Shown here one piece after another: positions 16,257-24,917 of a stretch of 64,000 nt of DNA; the first letter of the stretch is position 1; the number at the start of each line of letters is the position of its first letter. The position numbers and the translations under genes were made by a program. The notes under the pieces were generated by a model. The model saw only the letters and a program-made list of their open reading frames with translations, was not told where the DNA came from and did not search any database. Source of the stretch: Polaromonas sp. YR568. Its GTDB lineage: Bacteria > Pseudomonadota > Gammaproteobacteria > Burkholderiales > Burkholderiaceae_C. The stretch is taken from positions 186,001-250,000 of the forward strand of contig NZ_FPBM01000005.1 of assembly GCF_900116715.1 (NCBI RefSeq), in the 5' to 3' direction.

Positions 16257-17383
16257 ACACCTCCATGGCCGTGCAACCGGCCGGGCAAACCGGTCTTGCG
16301 CGCGGCCATGAGTCCGCGCCGCCCTGGCGCGCATTGGCCATGCTGGCGGCGGCGGTGCTGGGCATTCATGCACTGGTGCTCTCGTCTTCGCCGGCGCGAT
16401 TCGGCCCCGGGCTGGATGGCGCCCAACAGCGCGTTCAGCCCCTGATCACCCGCAGCATCACCCCGCCGCCGGCACAGCCGCCTGCTGCAGCACCCGAATC
16501 CGCCCCTGCGAAGCCTCCCACCAAACCTGCGAGGCCAAAACCGCCACCAACCCAGGTAACACCCGAATCCCCTGCCACCAGTTATGTGGCGCCGCCTTCC
16601 TCCGACTTGCCTACGCCGGGTGACACCCCCAACGCGCAAGCCGCAGGCAGTGCACCCGCCGAGGACGCAGCCGCCCTTGCCGCCGCATCCGCGGCAAGCG
16701 CGCCCGTCGCACCTGCCGGCCCGGTTCAAACGCCGGTGACGGCGGTGGCCCTGCCGGAGAGCGTCAAGCTCGAGTACAAGATGACCGGCAACGCCAGGGG
16801 CTTGACCTACCACGCCAACGCCGAGCTGAACTGGCGGCGCGCAGGCGCCCTCTACGACGCGGGCATGCGCGTCAGCGCGCTGTTCCTCGGCTCACGCAGC
16901 ATGGGGAGCACCGGCGTCGTGGGCCCGGAAGGCCTCGCGCCCATACGCTTTTCCGACAAGTCAAGAACAGAGGTGGCGGCGCATTTTGATTCCGACAAAG
17001 GAGAGGTCAGCTTTAGCGCCAACACGCCCACTGTGCCGTGGGTCAAAGGCGCTCAAGACCGGGTCAGCGTTTTCATGCAGCTGGGCGGCATGCTGGCGGG
17101 AAACCCGGCCGCGTTCCCCGTGGGCGCAACCATCTCGATGTACACCGTGGGTCCGCGCGACGCCGACACCTGGACTTTTCTGGTGGAGGCCGAAGAGCAG
17201 CTCTCCCTGCCCTTTGGCGAACTCGCCACGGTCAAGCTGACACGCCAGCCGCGGCGTGAGTTCGACCAGAAGGTGGAGATCTGGTATGCCCCCTCGCTGG
17301 GTTACCTGCCGGTGCGCAACAAAATCACCCAGTCCAACGGGGACTCTATCGACCAGCAACTCAGCGGCCTCAGCAAAGGGTAG
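16253..17383 (+). CDS. DUF3108 domain protein with proline-rich TonB-like stalk
   Basis: 376 residues from the ATG at 16253, which overlaps the IclR stop. One membrane helix (about 26-42) anchors it, followed by a long Pro/Ala/Lys-rich stalk (about 70-165) like those of TonB or TolA that span the periplasm. The C-terminal 200 residues are a DUF3108 domain (LEYKMTGNARGLTYHANAELNW... and EIWYAPSLGYLPVRNKITQ), a lipocalin-like beta domain frequent in betaproteobacteria. The role is unknown; envelope location is inferred. Coupling to the IclR regulator is likely positional rather than functional. Confidence 0.78.
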   Translation: MNTSMAVQPAGQTGLARGHESAPPWRALAMLAAAVLGIHALVLSSSPARFGPGLDGAQQRVQPLITRSITPPPAQPPAAAPESAPAKPPTKPARPKPPPTQVTPESPATSYVAPPSSDLPTPGDTPNAQAAGSAPAEDAAALAAASAASAPVAPAGPVQTPVTAVALPESVKLEYKMTGNARGLTYHANAELNWRRAGALYDAGMRVSALFLGSRSMGSTGVVGPEGLAPIRFSDKSRTEVAAHFDSDKGEVSFSANTPTVPWVKGAQDRVSVFMQLGGMLAGNPAAFPVGATISMYTVGPRDADTWTFLVEAEEQLSLPFGELATVKLTRQPRREFDQKVEIWYAPSLGYLPVRNKITQSNGDSIDQQLSGLSKG

Positions 17384-17492
17384 CGGCTGAGGGGGCGTGT
17401 TGCCAGGCCGCACGGTGAAGCGGCCTTTATGTGTGGTTTTACACGGCGTAGCGGGTCTTTACCGAACGATTGCATGCCGGAGATCCTTTCTC

Positions 17493-17520
17493 TTGAACTT
17501 GGCACTATCGTTGCTATCTG
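17493..17520 (+). promoter_or_regulatory. Candidate sigma-70 promoter for the DUF3567 gene
   Basis: TTGAAC (17493-17498) and TATCTG (17515-17520) with a 16-base spacer, followed by AAGGTAAAGGAA, a strong ribosome-binding site seven bases before the ATG at 17539. Confidence 0.4.
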
Positions 17521-17538
17521 AAGGTAAAGGAACTCACC

Positions 17539-17820
17539 ATGCACATGCTCTACGACTCGGACTCTTTTGCCGTGCTTCAGATCCACGCCAACGCGCCTGA
17601 AGAGGCAGCACCCGCCCCGGCTGTGCCGCAACTGGCCCGCCATGGCTTTGAAATCGTCGACAAGCGCTCGGGCAAAGAGGTGTACCTGGATGGCTCCTGG
17701 GCCGAAATGTTCCAGCAACGCCTGAGCGCCTGGGCGCAAAACACGCCCACGCAGGAAGAAATCGAAGACACGCTGGAAGGCTACAGCGGGCTGGCCAATA
17801 CCCCTATCTCATTGCACTAG
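17539..17820 (+). CDS. DUF3567 family protein
   Basis: A 93-residue acidic cytoplasmic protein. GFEIVDKRSGKEVYLDG in the middle and the acidic helix EEIEDTLEGYSGLANTPISLH at the C-terminus match DUF3567, a small family restricted, as far as I know, to Burkholderiales and relatives. A central Ala/Pro insertion (EEAAPAPAVPQ) makes it slightly longer than the usual form. Function unknown; no signal peptide or membrane segment. It has its own promoter and a strong ribosome-binding site (AAAGGAA). It is convergent with the AbrB-like gene, leaving only three bases between the stops. Confidence 0.82.
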   Translation: MHMLYDSDSFAVLQIHANAPEEAAPAPAVPQLARHGFEIVDKRSGKEVYLDGSWAEMFQQRLSAWAQNTPTQEEIEDTLEGYSGLANTPISLH

Positions 17821-17823
17821 AAA

Positions 17824-18939
17824 CTACTCGGCGGGTGGGCTTTCGGCCTGCGTCGCCGCGCTGTCCTGGTAAAACCAGCGATACATAGGCTCAGCCAGCA
17901 CCAAAACGGCAGCCAGCCGCGTGACGTGAAACGCCGTCACCATCGGCACCCCCAGTTGCAGCACTTTGGCCGTGATGGCCATCTCGGCGATACCGCCGGG
18001 TGAAGTTCCCAACAGCAAGGTCGCCCAGTGCAGGCTGGTGAATTGCGCCAGCAGCAAGGCAAAACCGGCGCACAGCACGATCATGGCTACTGTGGCCAGC
18101 GCCACCGAACCCAGCCAGCGCGGCGCCATGTGCACAAAGCCGCTGGTAAAGCGCACGCCCAGACTGATGCCGATGACAAGTTGCGCGGCATTGGTCATGC
18201 CTTGCGGCAGCGCCGACAGCGTTACGCCGCTGGCCGTGAGCAGCAACGACACCACCAGCGCACCGATAAACCAGGGATTGGTGCGCTCCAGCTTCAGCAT
18301 GACCCAGCAACCGACGCCGGTCAGCAAGGCCAGCAAGGCCAGGCCCGGCAGTTGGACGACGCGCGCGCCGGGCAGCGTGGCATCCAGCCCATGCAACCCC
18401 GCCCATTGAAACCCGAAAGGAATGATCAGCGTGACCAGCAGTACCCGCAGGCTGTGCGCCGAGGCAACGAGGTCGGTTTGCGCGCCATGGCGCTCGGCCA
18501 TCAGCGTCATCTCCGACGCGGCCCCAATCGGCGCGGCAAAGTAGGTCGTGATGCGTGAGAGGCCCGCAACATGCAGGCGCCCAGGGCCGTGATGCACGCG
18601 GTAAAGCCACGCACCAAAGGCCAGGCCCAAAGCCAGCGCCCACACGATGTTCAGCGCAATCGCCCACCAGAGGCCCGCCAGCAGCGCCACGACCTGCGGC
18701 GTGAAATACAAGCCCAGCGCGCAGCCGATGATCCATTGCCCGCTGTTTCGCAGCGGCGTCCAGCTGGCCGTCGGCCCGCCCAGCATCGACACCACCGCCG
18801 TCGCCAGCAAGGGACCGATCATCCACGGCAAGGGGGTGCGCAGCGCGATGCACAGCGCCGCGGCCGCCCAGGCCAGCAACAAAGTCAGGGCAATGCGCGC
18901 GGGCAGCGGCTGGACAGCGCGGTGGAAAAAGGAGGGCAT
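17824..18939 (-). CDS. AbrB family membrane protein
   Basis: A 371-residue protein with about ten hydrophobic helices arranged as two repeats. PLPWMIGPLLATAVVSMLGG in the first half and the C-terminal LLGTSPGGIAEMAITAKVLQLGVPMVTAFHVTRL identify the Gneg_AbrB_dup family (often mislabelled ammonia monooxygenase or transcriptional regulator). These are inner-membrane proteins of unknown transport function. The gene is single, convergent with DUF3567 and divergent from chaN-like with a 51-base gap that must hold both promoters. Confidence 0.85.
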   Translation of the reverse strand: MPSFFHRAVQPLPARIALTLLLAWAAAALCIALRTPLPWMIGPLLATAVVSMLGGPTASWTPLRNSGQWIIGCALGLYFTPQVVALLAGLWWAIALNIVWALALGLAFGAWLYRVHHGPGRLHVAGLSRITTYFAAPIGAASEMTLMAERHGAQTDLVASAHSLRVLLVTLIIPFGFQWAGLHGLDATLPGARVVQLPGLALLALLTGVGCWVMLKLERTNPWFIGALVVSLLLTASGVTLSALPQGMTNAAQLVIGISLGVRFTSGFVHMAPRWLGSVALATVAMIVLCAGFALLLAQFTSLHWATLLLGTSPGGIAEMAITAKVLQLGVPMVTAFHVTRLAAVLVLAEPMYRWFYQDSAATQAESPPAE

Positions 18940-18990
18940 GGCAAAACGTCAGGGTCGCAGCAAAACCGCTGGAAGCAGTAGTATCCACGG

Positions 18991-19851
18991 ATGCCATATT
19001 TCCCTCCCCCTCGTGCTTTGGCATGCCTGGTCTGCACCGCCGCGATGGCTTTGGCGGGCGGCTGTGCGGGGCGGCCCGAAGCGCCCATCCTGCAGGCGCC
19101 GGGCAGCGAAGCCGCGCAGACGTCCGCCCGGCTGGAAGCACTGCTTCCCGCAGACGTGCTGATCCTGGGCGAGCAGCACGACGCCGCTGAACACCAGCAC
19201 ATCGAACAACAGGTGGTCGCCCTTCTGGCGGCCAAAGGCGCGCTGGCGGCCGTGGCCCTGGAGATGGCTGACACGGGCGTCAGCACCTCCGCACTCAATC
19301 CCAGCGCCACCGAGCAGCAGGTGCGCAACGCGCTGAACTGGAACGACAAGGGTTGGCCCTGGGCCTCTTACGGTCCCGCCGTGATGAGCGCGGTGCGCGC
19401 CGGCGTTCCGGTGCTGGGCGCCAACCTGCCCCGGCCGCTGATGCCGGCCAGCATGGCAGACAGCCAGCTCGACACCCGCCTGCCGGGCCCGGCCCTCAAG
19501 GCGCAGCAGCAGCTCATACGCACAGGCCACTGCAACCTGTTGCCGGAAAGCCAGATCACGCCGATGACACGCGTCCAGATTGGCAAGGACATCAGCATGG
19601 CCAACACCCTGGCACAGGCGGCCTTGCCGGGCAAGACGGTGCTGTTGCTGGCCGGCAGCGGCCACGCAGACCGCCTGCTTGGCGTGCCGCAGCACCTGCC
19701 CTCAGACCTGAAAACCAAAGCCGTGCGGCTGCGCGCGGGGACCGCAGGGGCCGAAAGCCCTGAGGCCTTCGATGCCGTATGGACTACACCTGCGCTTGCC
19801 GAGAAGGACTACTGCGCAGGGCTGGACAAAAAGCTCGCGCCCAAGCCCTGA
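18991..19851 (+). CDS. ChaN family lipoprotein
   Basis: A 286-residue lipoprotein with lipobox LAGGC at about 21-25. The ChaN/Tiki fold signature ILGEQHDAAEHQ (with the metal- or haem-linked Glu and His) and VALEMAD follow, and VLLLAGSGHADRLLGVPQHL occurs near the C-terminus. ChaN-like proteins bind haem between two subunits (Campylobacter ChaN) and belong to the erythromycin-esterase/Tiki hydrolase-like superfamily. An outer-membrane role in iron acquisition is suggested, but no TonB receptor is linked here. Convergent with the aminotransferase gene. Confidence 0.82.
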   Translation: MPYFPPPRALACLVCTAAMALAGGCAGRPEAPILQAPGSEAAQTSARLEALLPADVLILGEQHDAAEHQHIEQQVVALLAAKGALAAVALEMADTGVSTSALNPSATEQQVRNALNWNDKGWPWASYGPAVMSAVRAGVPVLGANLPRPLMPASMADSQLDTRLPGPALKAQQQLIRTGHCNLLPESQITPMTRVQIGKDISMANTLAQAALPGKTVLLLAGSGHADRLLGVPQHLPSDLKTKAVRLRAGTAGAESPEAFDAVWTTPALAEKDYCAGLDKKLAPKP

Positions 19852-19859
19852 GAACCTGA

Positions 19860-21200
19860 TCAGGCATTGTTGCGAATCGCGTCGGCCACCACATTGACGA
19901 TGCGGTCAATGTGCTCTTTTTCGACGATATAGGGCGGGCAGATCACGATGTTGTCGGCGGCGGGCCGCACCAGCACACCGTGGTGATAGCACTCCATGAA
20001 GATGTCATAAGCGCGTTTGCCCGGCGTGCCGGCAATCGGCGACAGCTCCACCGCACCGGCCAGGCCCAGTGTGCGGATGCCGATCACATTGGGCAGGCCC
20101 TTGAAGGCGCTGTGCATCGCGTCGCCCAGCACCTTGCCCATCTGGCCTGCGCGCTCGTACAGCTTTTCTTCTTTCAGCAAATTCAGCGTGGCAATCGCGG
20201 CCGCGCAAGCCACCGGGTGGCCCGAATAGGTGTAGCCGTGGAAGAACTCAATGGCATGCTCGGGCGCGCCGCTGTTGGCATTCATCATGCCGTCGTAGAT
20301 GCGGTCCGAGCAGATCACGCCGCCCAGCGGAATCACGCCGTTGGTCACGCACTTGGCAAAGTTCAGCATGTCGGGCACCACGCCGTAGTAGTCGGCGCCA
20401 AAACCCGTTCCCAGGCGGCCAAAGCCGGTGATGACTTCGTCAAAGATCAGCAGGATGCCGTGCTTGTCGCAGATCTCACGCAGGCGCTTGAGGTAGCCCT
20501 TGGGCGGCAAATACCAGCCGGCGCTGCCTGCCACCGGCTCTACGATGATGGCAGCCACATTGCTCGGGTCGTGCAGCGGCAGGATGCGGTTTTCCAGCTC
20601 CAGCAGCAGGTCTTCCTGCCACACCGGCTCCGCCCCGTTGATGTAGGCGTGGTTGACCGGGTCGTGGATAAAACGCATGTGGTCCACACGCGGCAGCAAG
20701 GCCGCGCCGTACACCTTGCGGTTGGCCGGAATGCCGCCCACGCTCATGCCGCCAAAACCCACGCCGTGGTAGCCCTTTTCGCGTCCTATGAAGATATTGC
20801 GATGTCCCTCGCCGCGCGCGCGGTGGTAGGCCAGCGCCACCTTCAGCGAGGTGTCGGCCGCCTCGGAGCCTGAATTGCAAAACAGCACCTTGTTGAGGTC
20901 GCCGGGGGCCATGCCCGCGATGACTTCAGCGGCCTTGAAAGCCTGGTCGTTGCTGGCCTGGAAGGCGGTCGCGTAATCCAGCGTGTCTAGCTGCTTTTTG
21001 ATGGCCTCGTTGATCGGCTTGCGGTTGTGGCCGGCGCCCACGCACCAGAGGCTGGAGATACCGTCTATCACCTGCCGGCCGTCATGCGTGGTGAAGTGCA
21101 TGCCGTCGGCGGCCACAAACACGCGCGGGTCTTTCTTGAAGCTGCGGTTGGGCGTGAAAGGGAGCCAGTGGTGCTCCATGTTGAAGTTCTGGTAAGCCAT
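19860..21200 (-). CDS. Class III aminotransferase, omega-amino acid:pyruvate type
   Basis: 446 residues from the ATG at 21200, which has AGGAGA eight bases upstream; an in-frame upstream ATG (21245) is rejected. Features of class III PLP transaminases are visible: FCNSGSEAADTSLK (phosphate binding), KGYHGVGFGGMSVGG, the LIFDEVITGFGR strand, and FAKCVTNGVIPLGG holding the Schiff-base lysine. HHWLPFTPNRSFKKDPR at the N-terminus and the overall pattern match beta-alanine/omega-amino acid:pyruvate aminotransferases, which transfer the amino group of beta-alanine or similar amines to pyruvate. The physiological substrate cannot be fixed; no semialdehyde dehydrogenase is adjacent. Divergent from purU. 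Confidence 0.85.
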   Translation of the reverse strand: MAYQNFNMEHHWLPFTPNRSFKKDPRVFVAADGMHFTTHDGRQVIDGISSLWCVGAGHNRKPINEAIKKQLDTLDYATAFQASNDQAFKAAEVIAGMAPGDLNKVLFCNSGSEAADTSLKVALAYHRARGEGHRNIFIGREKGYHGVGFGGMSVGGIPANRKVYGAALLPRVDHMRFIHDPVNHAYINGAEPVWQEDLLLELENRILPLHDPSNVAAIIVEPVAGSAGWYLPPKGYLKRLREICDKHGILLIFDEVITGFGRLGTGFGADYYGVVPDMLNFAKCVTNGVIPLGGVICSDRIYDGMMNANSGAPEHAIEFFHGYTYSGHPVACAAAIATLNLLKEEKLYERAGQMGKVLGDAMHSAFKGLPNVIGIRTLGLAGAVELSPIAGTPGKRAYDIFMECYHHGVLVRPAADNIVICPPYIVEKEHIDRIVNVVADAIRNNA

Positions 21201-21287
21201 GGCGTGTCTCCTGTGTCTGAGAGGGGTGTTCTGGCATTCTGGCACTTCCGGGCAGGCGCCGCCCTCACCTGCGACAATTCATCCCCT

Positions 21288-22136
21288 ATGAATCACGCTT
21301 ATATCCTGACCCTGTCGTGCCCGGACCGTATGGGCATTGTTCATGCCGTCTCCGGTTTCCTGCTGCAAAACGGCGGCAATATTGAAGAAGCCGCGCAGTA
21401 CAACGACCATGACACGGGCCTGTTTTTCATGCGGGTGCAGTTCGCCTGCGACAAGCTGACGCACGATGAGCTCTCCGGTCAGCTGAAGTCATTCGCAGAA
21501 GCTTTCCAGATGAGCTGGAAGCTGCATGCCACCACCCAGCCCATGCGCACCGTCATCATGGTCAGCAAGGAAGGCCACTGCCTCAACGACCTGCTGTTTC
21601 GCTGCAAGTCGGGCCTGCTGCCGGTGGAGGTCCGCGCCATCGTCTCCAACCACCGCGAGTTCTACCAGCTGGCCGCCAGCTACAACATCCCGTTTCACCA
21701 CATCCCGGTCACGGCGGCCACCAAGGCGCAGGCTGAAGCCAAGCAGCTGGAGATCATCGAGTCCGAAGGCGCGGAGCTGGTGGTGCTGGCGCGCTACATG
21801 CAGGTGCTCTCCAACGACCTGTGCAAAAAGCTCGCCGGCCGCGCCATCAACATCCACCATTCATTCCTGCCCAGCTTCAAGGGCGCCAAGCCCTACTACC
21901 AGGCGCATGACCGCGGCGTGAAGCTGATAGGCGCCACCGCCCACTATGTGACGGCCGACCTGGATGAAGGCCCCATCATTGAACAGGACGTGGCACGCGC
22001 CGACCACAGCAAAACCGTGGAAGACCTGACCGCCATGGGCCGCGACACCGAAAGCCAGGTGCTGGCCCGCGCCGTCAAGTGGCACAGCGAGCATCGCGTG
22101 CTGCTCAACGGCCACAAGACCGTGATCTTCAAGTAG
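21288..22136 (+). CDS. purU: Formyltetrahydrofolate deformylase
   Basis: 282 residues from the ATG at 21288. An N-terminal ACT domain (about 3-80; YILTLSCPDRMGIVHAVSGFL) senses glycine and methionine in known PurU enzymes. The C-terminal formyltransferase-like domain contains the catalytic stretch INIHHSFLPSFKGAKPY and ATAHYVTADLDEGPII (the Asn-His-Asp set). The enzyme hydrolyses 10-formyl-THF to formate and THF, balancing one-carbon pools. The following LysR gene begins six bases after the stop and is GcvA-like, which fits glycine/one-carbon control. Confidence 0.95.
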   Translation: MNHAYILTLSCPDRMGIVHAVSGFLLQNGGNIEEAAQYNDHDTGLFFMRVQFACDKLTHDELSGQLKSFAEAFQMSWKLHATTQPMRTVIMVSKEGHCLNDLLFRCKSGLLPVEVRAIVSNHREFYQLAASYNIPFHHIPVTAATKAQAEAKQLEIIESEGAELVVLARYMQVLSNDLCKKLAGRAINIHHSFLPSFKGAKPYYQAHDRGVKLIGATAHYVTADLDEGPIIEQDVARADHSKTVEDLTAMGRDTESQVLARAVKWHSEHRVLLNGHKTVIFK

Positions 22137-22142
22137 CCCTCC

Positions 22143-23042
22143 ATGGCCACGCCAGCGCGGATTCCACCGATTCAATGCCTGCTGACATTTGAAGCACTGG
22201 CGCGCCTGCGCAGCGTGACGCAGGCGGCCGAAGAACTCTGCGTCACGCCCAGCGCGGTCAGCCACCGCGTCAAGCAGCTCGAACAAATCATCGGCACCAA
22301 GCTGTTCGGGCGCGCCGACTTCTCACTGACCACCGAAGGCAGCGAATACCTGGCCCATGTGCGCGAAGGCCTGGCCACGCTGCAGAAGTTTCCGGGCGCG
22401 GCCGGGCAAAGCACCACACCCGGCAAACGCAAGCTGCGCCTGGCGGTCACGCCCACCTTTGCGCGCTCCATCCTGATTCCGCGCCTGCGCCAGTTCACCG
22501 ACGCCTACCCAGAAATCGACCTCACCTTGCAGGTGTCGATTCCGTTGCTGGATGTGGTGGCCGAAGATGCCGACCTCATCGTGCGTTTCGGCACCGGCCG
22601 CTATGCGGACCTGGAGCATGTGTGCCTGAGCAAGGACGAAGTCGCGCCGCTGGCATCGCCCGCCTTCGTGCGCGAGCACGGCCCCTTTGAAGCGGCTGAA
22701 GACCTGGAAGGCGAGAGCCTGCTGCGCTCACCGCTGGAGCCCTGGCGCACCTGGTTTGCGGCACACAAACTTGATTGGCCCGAGCCCGCCGACGGCTCGC
22801 AGTTCAATGACATCGGCCTGATGTGCGATGCGGCCGCGGCCGGCATGGGCATTGCGCTGATACGCCTCAAGCTGGGCGCGCCCTGGCTGGAGAATGGCTC
22901 GCTGGTGCGCCTGGGCAGCAATGCCGTCTTTGCCGGCAACGTGCCCAGCCCGCATGCGCACTACCTGTGCTGGCGCACCGGCACCATGGACCGCTGGGAA
23001 TGCGCGGCTTTTGCCGACTGGCTGCGAAAAAGTTTGGGCTAG
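22143..23042 (+). CDS. LysR family regulator, GcvA-like
   Basis: A 299-residue LysR-type regulator. The helix-turn-helix is at about 20-45 (SVTQAAEELCVTPSAVSHRVKQLE) and is followed by LFGRADFSLTTEGSEYL, typical of the GcvA subgroup; residues about 95-295 form the periplasmic-binding-protein-like effector domain. It starts six bases after purU and is probably co-transcribed with it. GcvA controls glycine cleavage genes in E. coli; by subgroup and neighbour this regulator may respond to glycine or one-carbon status. The link is inference. Confidence 0.85.
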   Translation: MATPARIPPIQCLLTFEALARLRSVTQAAEELCVTPSAVSHRVKQLEQIIGTKLFGRADFSLTTEGSEYLAHVREGLATLQKFPGAAGQSTTPGKRKLRLAVTPTFARSILIPRLRQFTDAYPEIDLTLQVSIPLLDVVAEDADLIVRFGTGRYADLEHVCLSKDEVAPLASPAFVREHGPFEAAEDLEGESLLRSPLEPWRTWFAAHKLDWPEPADGSQFNDIGLMCDAAAAGMGIALIRLKLGAPWLENGSLVRLGSNAVFAGNVPSPHAHYLCWRTGTMDRWECAAFADWLRKSLG

Positions 23043-23345
23043 GGCCTCAGGGGCGTTGGAATGGAAGCGCCTCTAGGCGGCCACCCGGCCTTGCAAACGC
23101 CTTAACGTGATTTCATCTTGTCTGGGCCCCGTCTGGCCCCTGTCTCGAGTTTGCACCTTGCTCAAGGCCTTTTGATCTGTAGCGCATTTTGCGTACGCCA
23201 ATAGCTTTAGCGAGCCCCAGGCGTCCGACAAGTGGTTTTGCGCCCATGCCGGCTCCTACCTATCATGGGCTGGCCGTGACACCGGGTAACGGTCGGCCAG
23301 CGGCACACAGTCAAAAAACCAACTTGTTTAATGAGGGAAATTCTC
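23043..23345. other. Intergenic region before the carbonic anhydrase gene
   Basis: No gene seen. A short inverted repeat CGCCT-CT-AGGCG lies shortly after the LysR stop (about 23069-23080) and may help terminate transcription. The last 40 bases become AT-rich and end in AATGAGGGAA, the ribosome-binding site of the next gene; the promoter presumably lies here. Confidence 0.5.
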
Positions 23346-24128
23346 ATGAAGAAACATCAACTAGCTGCTGGTGTGGCCGGCATCCTGCTGTCCATGCTGG
23401 CCATCTCACCCGTGGCTCACGCCGAGGGAAAAGCGGCGGCCAGGTCCGTCAAGCCCGGCACCTTCTGCACCATCCAGGACGCCAAGGCGTGCCAGGACGC
23501 CGTGACACCCGCGCAAATCCTGTCGCATTTCAAGGCCGGCAACGCACGCTTCGTATCCGGCAAACCGCGCCACCAGAACCACTTGAAGGAAGTCAAGGCC
23601 ACGGCGGACGGCCAGTTCCCGCTGGCCAGCGTGGTGTCCTGCATAGACTCGCGCGCACCCGCCGAAATCGTGTTCGACCAGGGCATAGGCGATCTCTTCA
23701 ATGCACGCGTGGCGGGCAACATCGTCAATGAAGACATCCTGGGCAGCCTGGAATTTGCGCACAAGGTCGTGGGCGCCAAACTGCTGGTGGTGATGGGCCA
23801 CACCAGCTGCGGCGCCATCAAGGGCGCGTGTGACGATGCGCAGTTGGGCAACCTCACCGGCCTGATCGGCAAGATCAAACCGGCCGTGAGCCTGGTCTCC
23901 GCTGACATCAAGGACCGTACGTCAAAGAACTACGCCTTCGTCGAGATGGTGGCCGAAAACAATGTGCGCCTCACGGTAGAAACAATCCGCGAGAAGAGCC
24001 CCATCCTGCGCGAGATGGAGCAAAAAGGCGAGATCCTGATCGTGGGCGCCATGTATGACGTGAAAACCGGCAAGGTCAAGTTTTATGACACGCCCGGCGC
24101 CAGCAAGGCGCCAGGCACCAAATCCTGA
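23346..24128 (+). CDS. Exported beta-class carbonic anhydrase
   Basis: 260 residues from the ATG at 23346 with GAGGG eight to nine bases upstream. A Sec signal peptide (KKHQLAAGVAGILLSMLAIS, cleavage near AHA at about 26) targets it to the periplasm. The beta-carbonic anhydrase zinc site is complete: Cys-Ile-Asp-Ser-Arg (VVSCIDSR) and His-Thr-Ser-Cys-Gly (GHTSCGAI). It interconverts CO2 and bicarbonate; a periplasmic copy would help bicarbonate supply or local pH control. Two extra cysteines near the mature N-terminus (TFCTIQDAKACQD) may form a disulphide, fitting an exported protein. Single gene. Confidence 0.92.
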   Translation: MKKHQLAAGVAGILLSMLAISPVAHAEGKAAARSVKPGTFCTIQDAKACQDAVTPAQILSHFKAGNARFVSGKPRHQNHLKEVKATADGQFPLASVVSCIDSRAPAEIVFDQGIGDLFNARVAGNIVNEDILGSLEFAHKVVGAKLLVVMGHTSCGAIKGACDDAQLGNLTGLIGKIKPAVSLVSADIKDRTSKNYAFVEMVAENNVRLTVETIREKSPILREMEQKGEILIVGAMYDVKTGKVKFYDTPGASKAPGTKS

Positions 24129-24332
24129 GAGCCTGTTGAGGGCCGGACGGATTGCTGGCCCTGCGCCAATTCACCGGCCTGACCCTGGATCGATTGGACG
24201 CAGCAAATGTTCATCCCGCCACCCGATGCCGCAGGCATTGGGCGCGGCGTTGGCCGGCCTCGCGCTGGGCGCTACGCCGCTGTAACTGAATGTTAGACTC
24301 GCGCGATTCCAACACATAAAACGGGGGGATCG

Positions 24333-24893
24333 ATGCAGGTTTTTCGACTGCTTGTCATTGCTGCAGCCATTTTTCTGACCGGTTGTGCGGCCACCGGCCC
24401 CCGGTATGCCGAAGTCGAGGCCAGCTTCCCCAGCTTGCGCCCGGGTTATGGGCGTCTGGTGGTGTACCGCCCGGGCGGCCTCGGAGGGGCAGTCCAGCCG
24501 GACATCAAACTCAATGGTGAAGTGATCGGCAAATCACAACCCGAAGGTTTTTTCTTCGTTGACCGCACAGCCGGCAAATACACCGTCAGCGCCCGCACTG
24601 AAATCGAAACGAGCCTGGACGCCGAACTGGAGGACGGCCGCACGACCTACGTGCAGACCGGCATCACGATAGGCCTCTTTGTGGGCCACCCCAGTCTGTC
24701 CCTTCAAAGCGAGAGCACGGCCGTACAGCAACTGCCCCGCATGGCTTATACCGGTGGAATTCCACTCGTGCCAGGCGCGCCGCGCGCCATTGCCGCGAAC
24801 AACCCCGCAGGGCGCAGCACCGATGGACGAACCCGCGCATCCAGCCCCGTGACGCTCGACGACCTGAGCGGCCTGCTGCCGCCCGCACGATAA
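24333..24893 (+). CDS. DUF2846-like lipoprotein
   Basis: A 186-residue lipoprotein with lipobox LTGC at about 15-18. LRPGYGRLVVYRPGG, DIKLNGEVIGKSQPEGFFFVD and GKYTVSARTE give the beta-sandwich pattern of DUF2846 lipoproteins. The C-terminal 45 residues are low-complexity and probably flexible. The start has a purine-rich GGGGGGAT upstream. The next gene, an exported trypsin-like protease, begins 24 bases after the stop, so the pair is probably one operon acting in the periplasm or at the outer membrane. Confidence 0.72.
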   Translation: MQVFRLLVIAAAIFLTGCAATGPRYAEVEASFPSLRPGYGRLVVYRPGGLGGAVQPDIKLNGEVIGKSQPEGFFFVDRTAGKYTVSARTEIETSLDAELEDGRTTYVQTGITIGLFVGHPSLSLQSESTAVQQLPRMAYTGGIPLVPGAPRAIAANNPAGRSTDGRTRASSPVTLDDLSGLLPPAR

Positions 24894-24917
24894 ACCGAAC
24901 GCCCCACGAGGTGCACT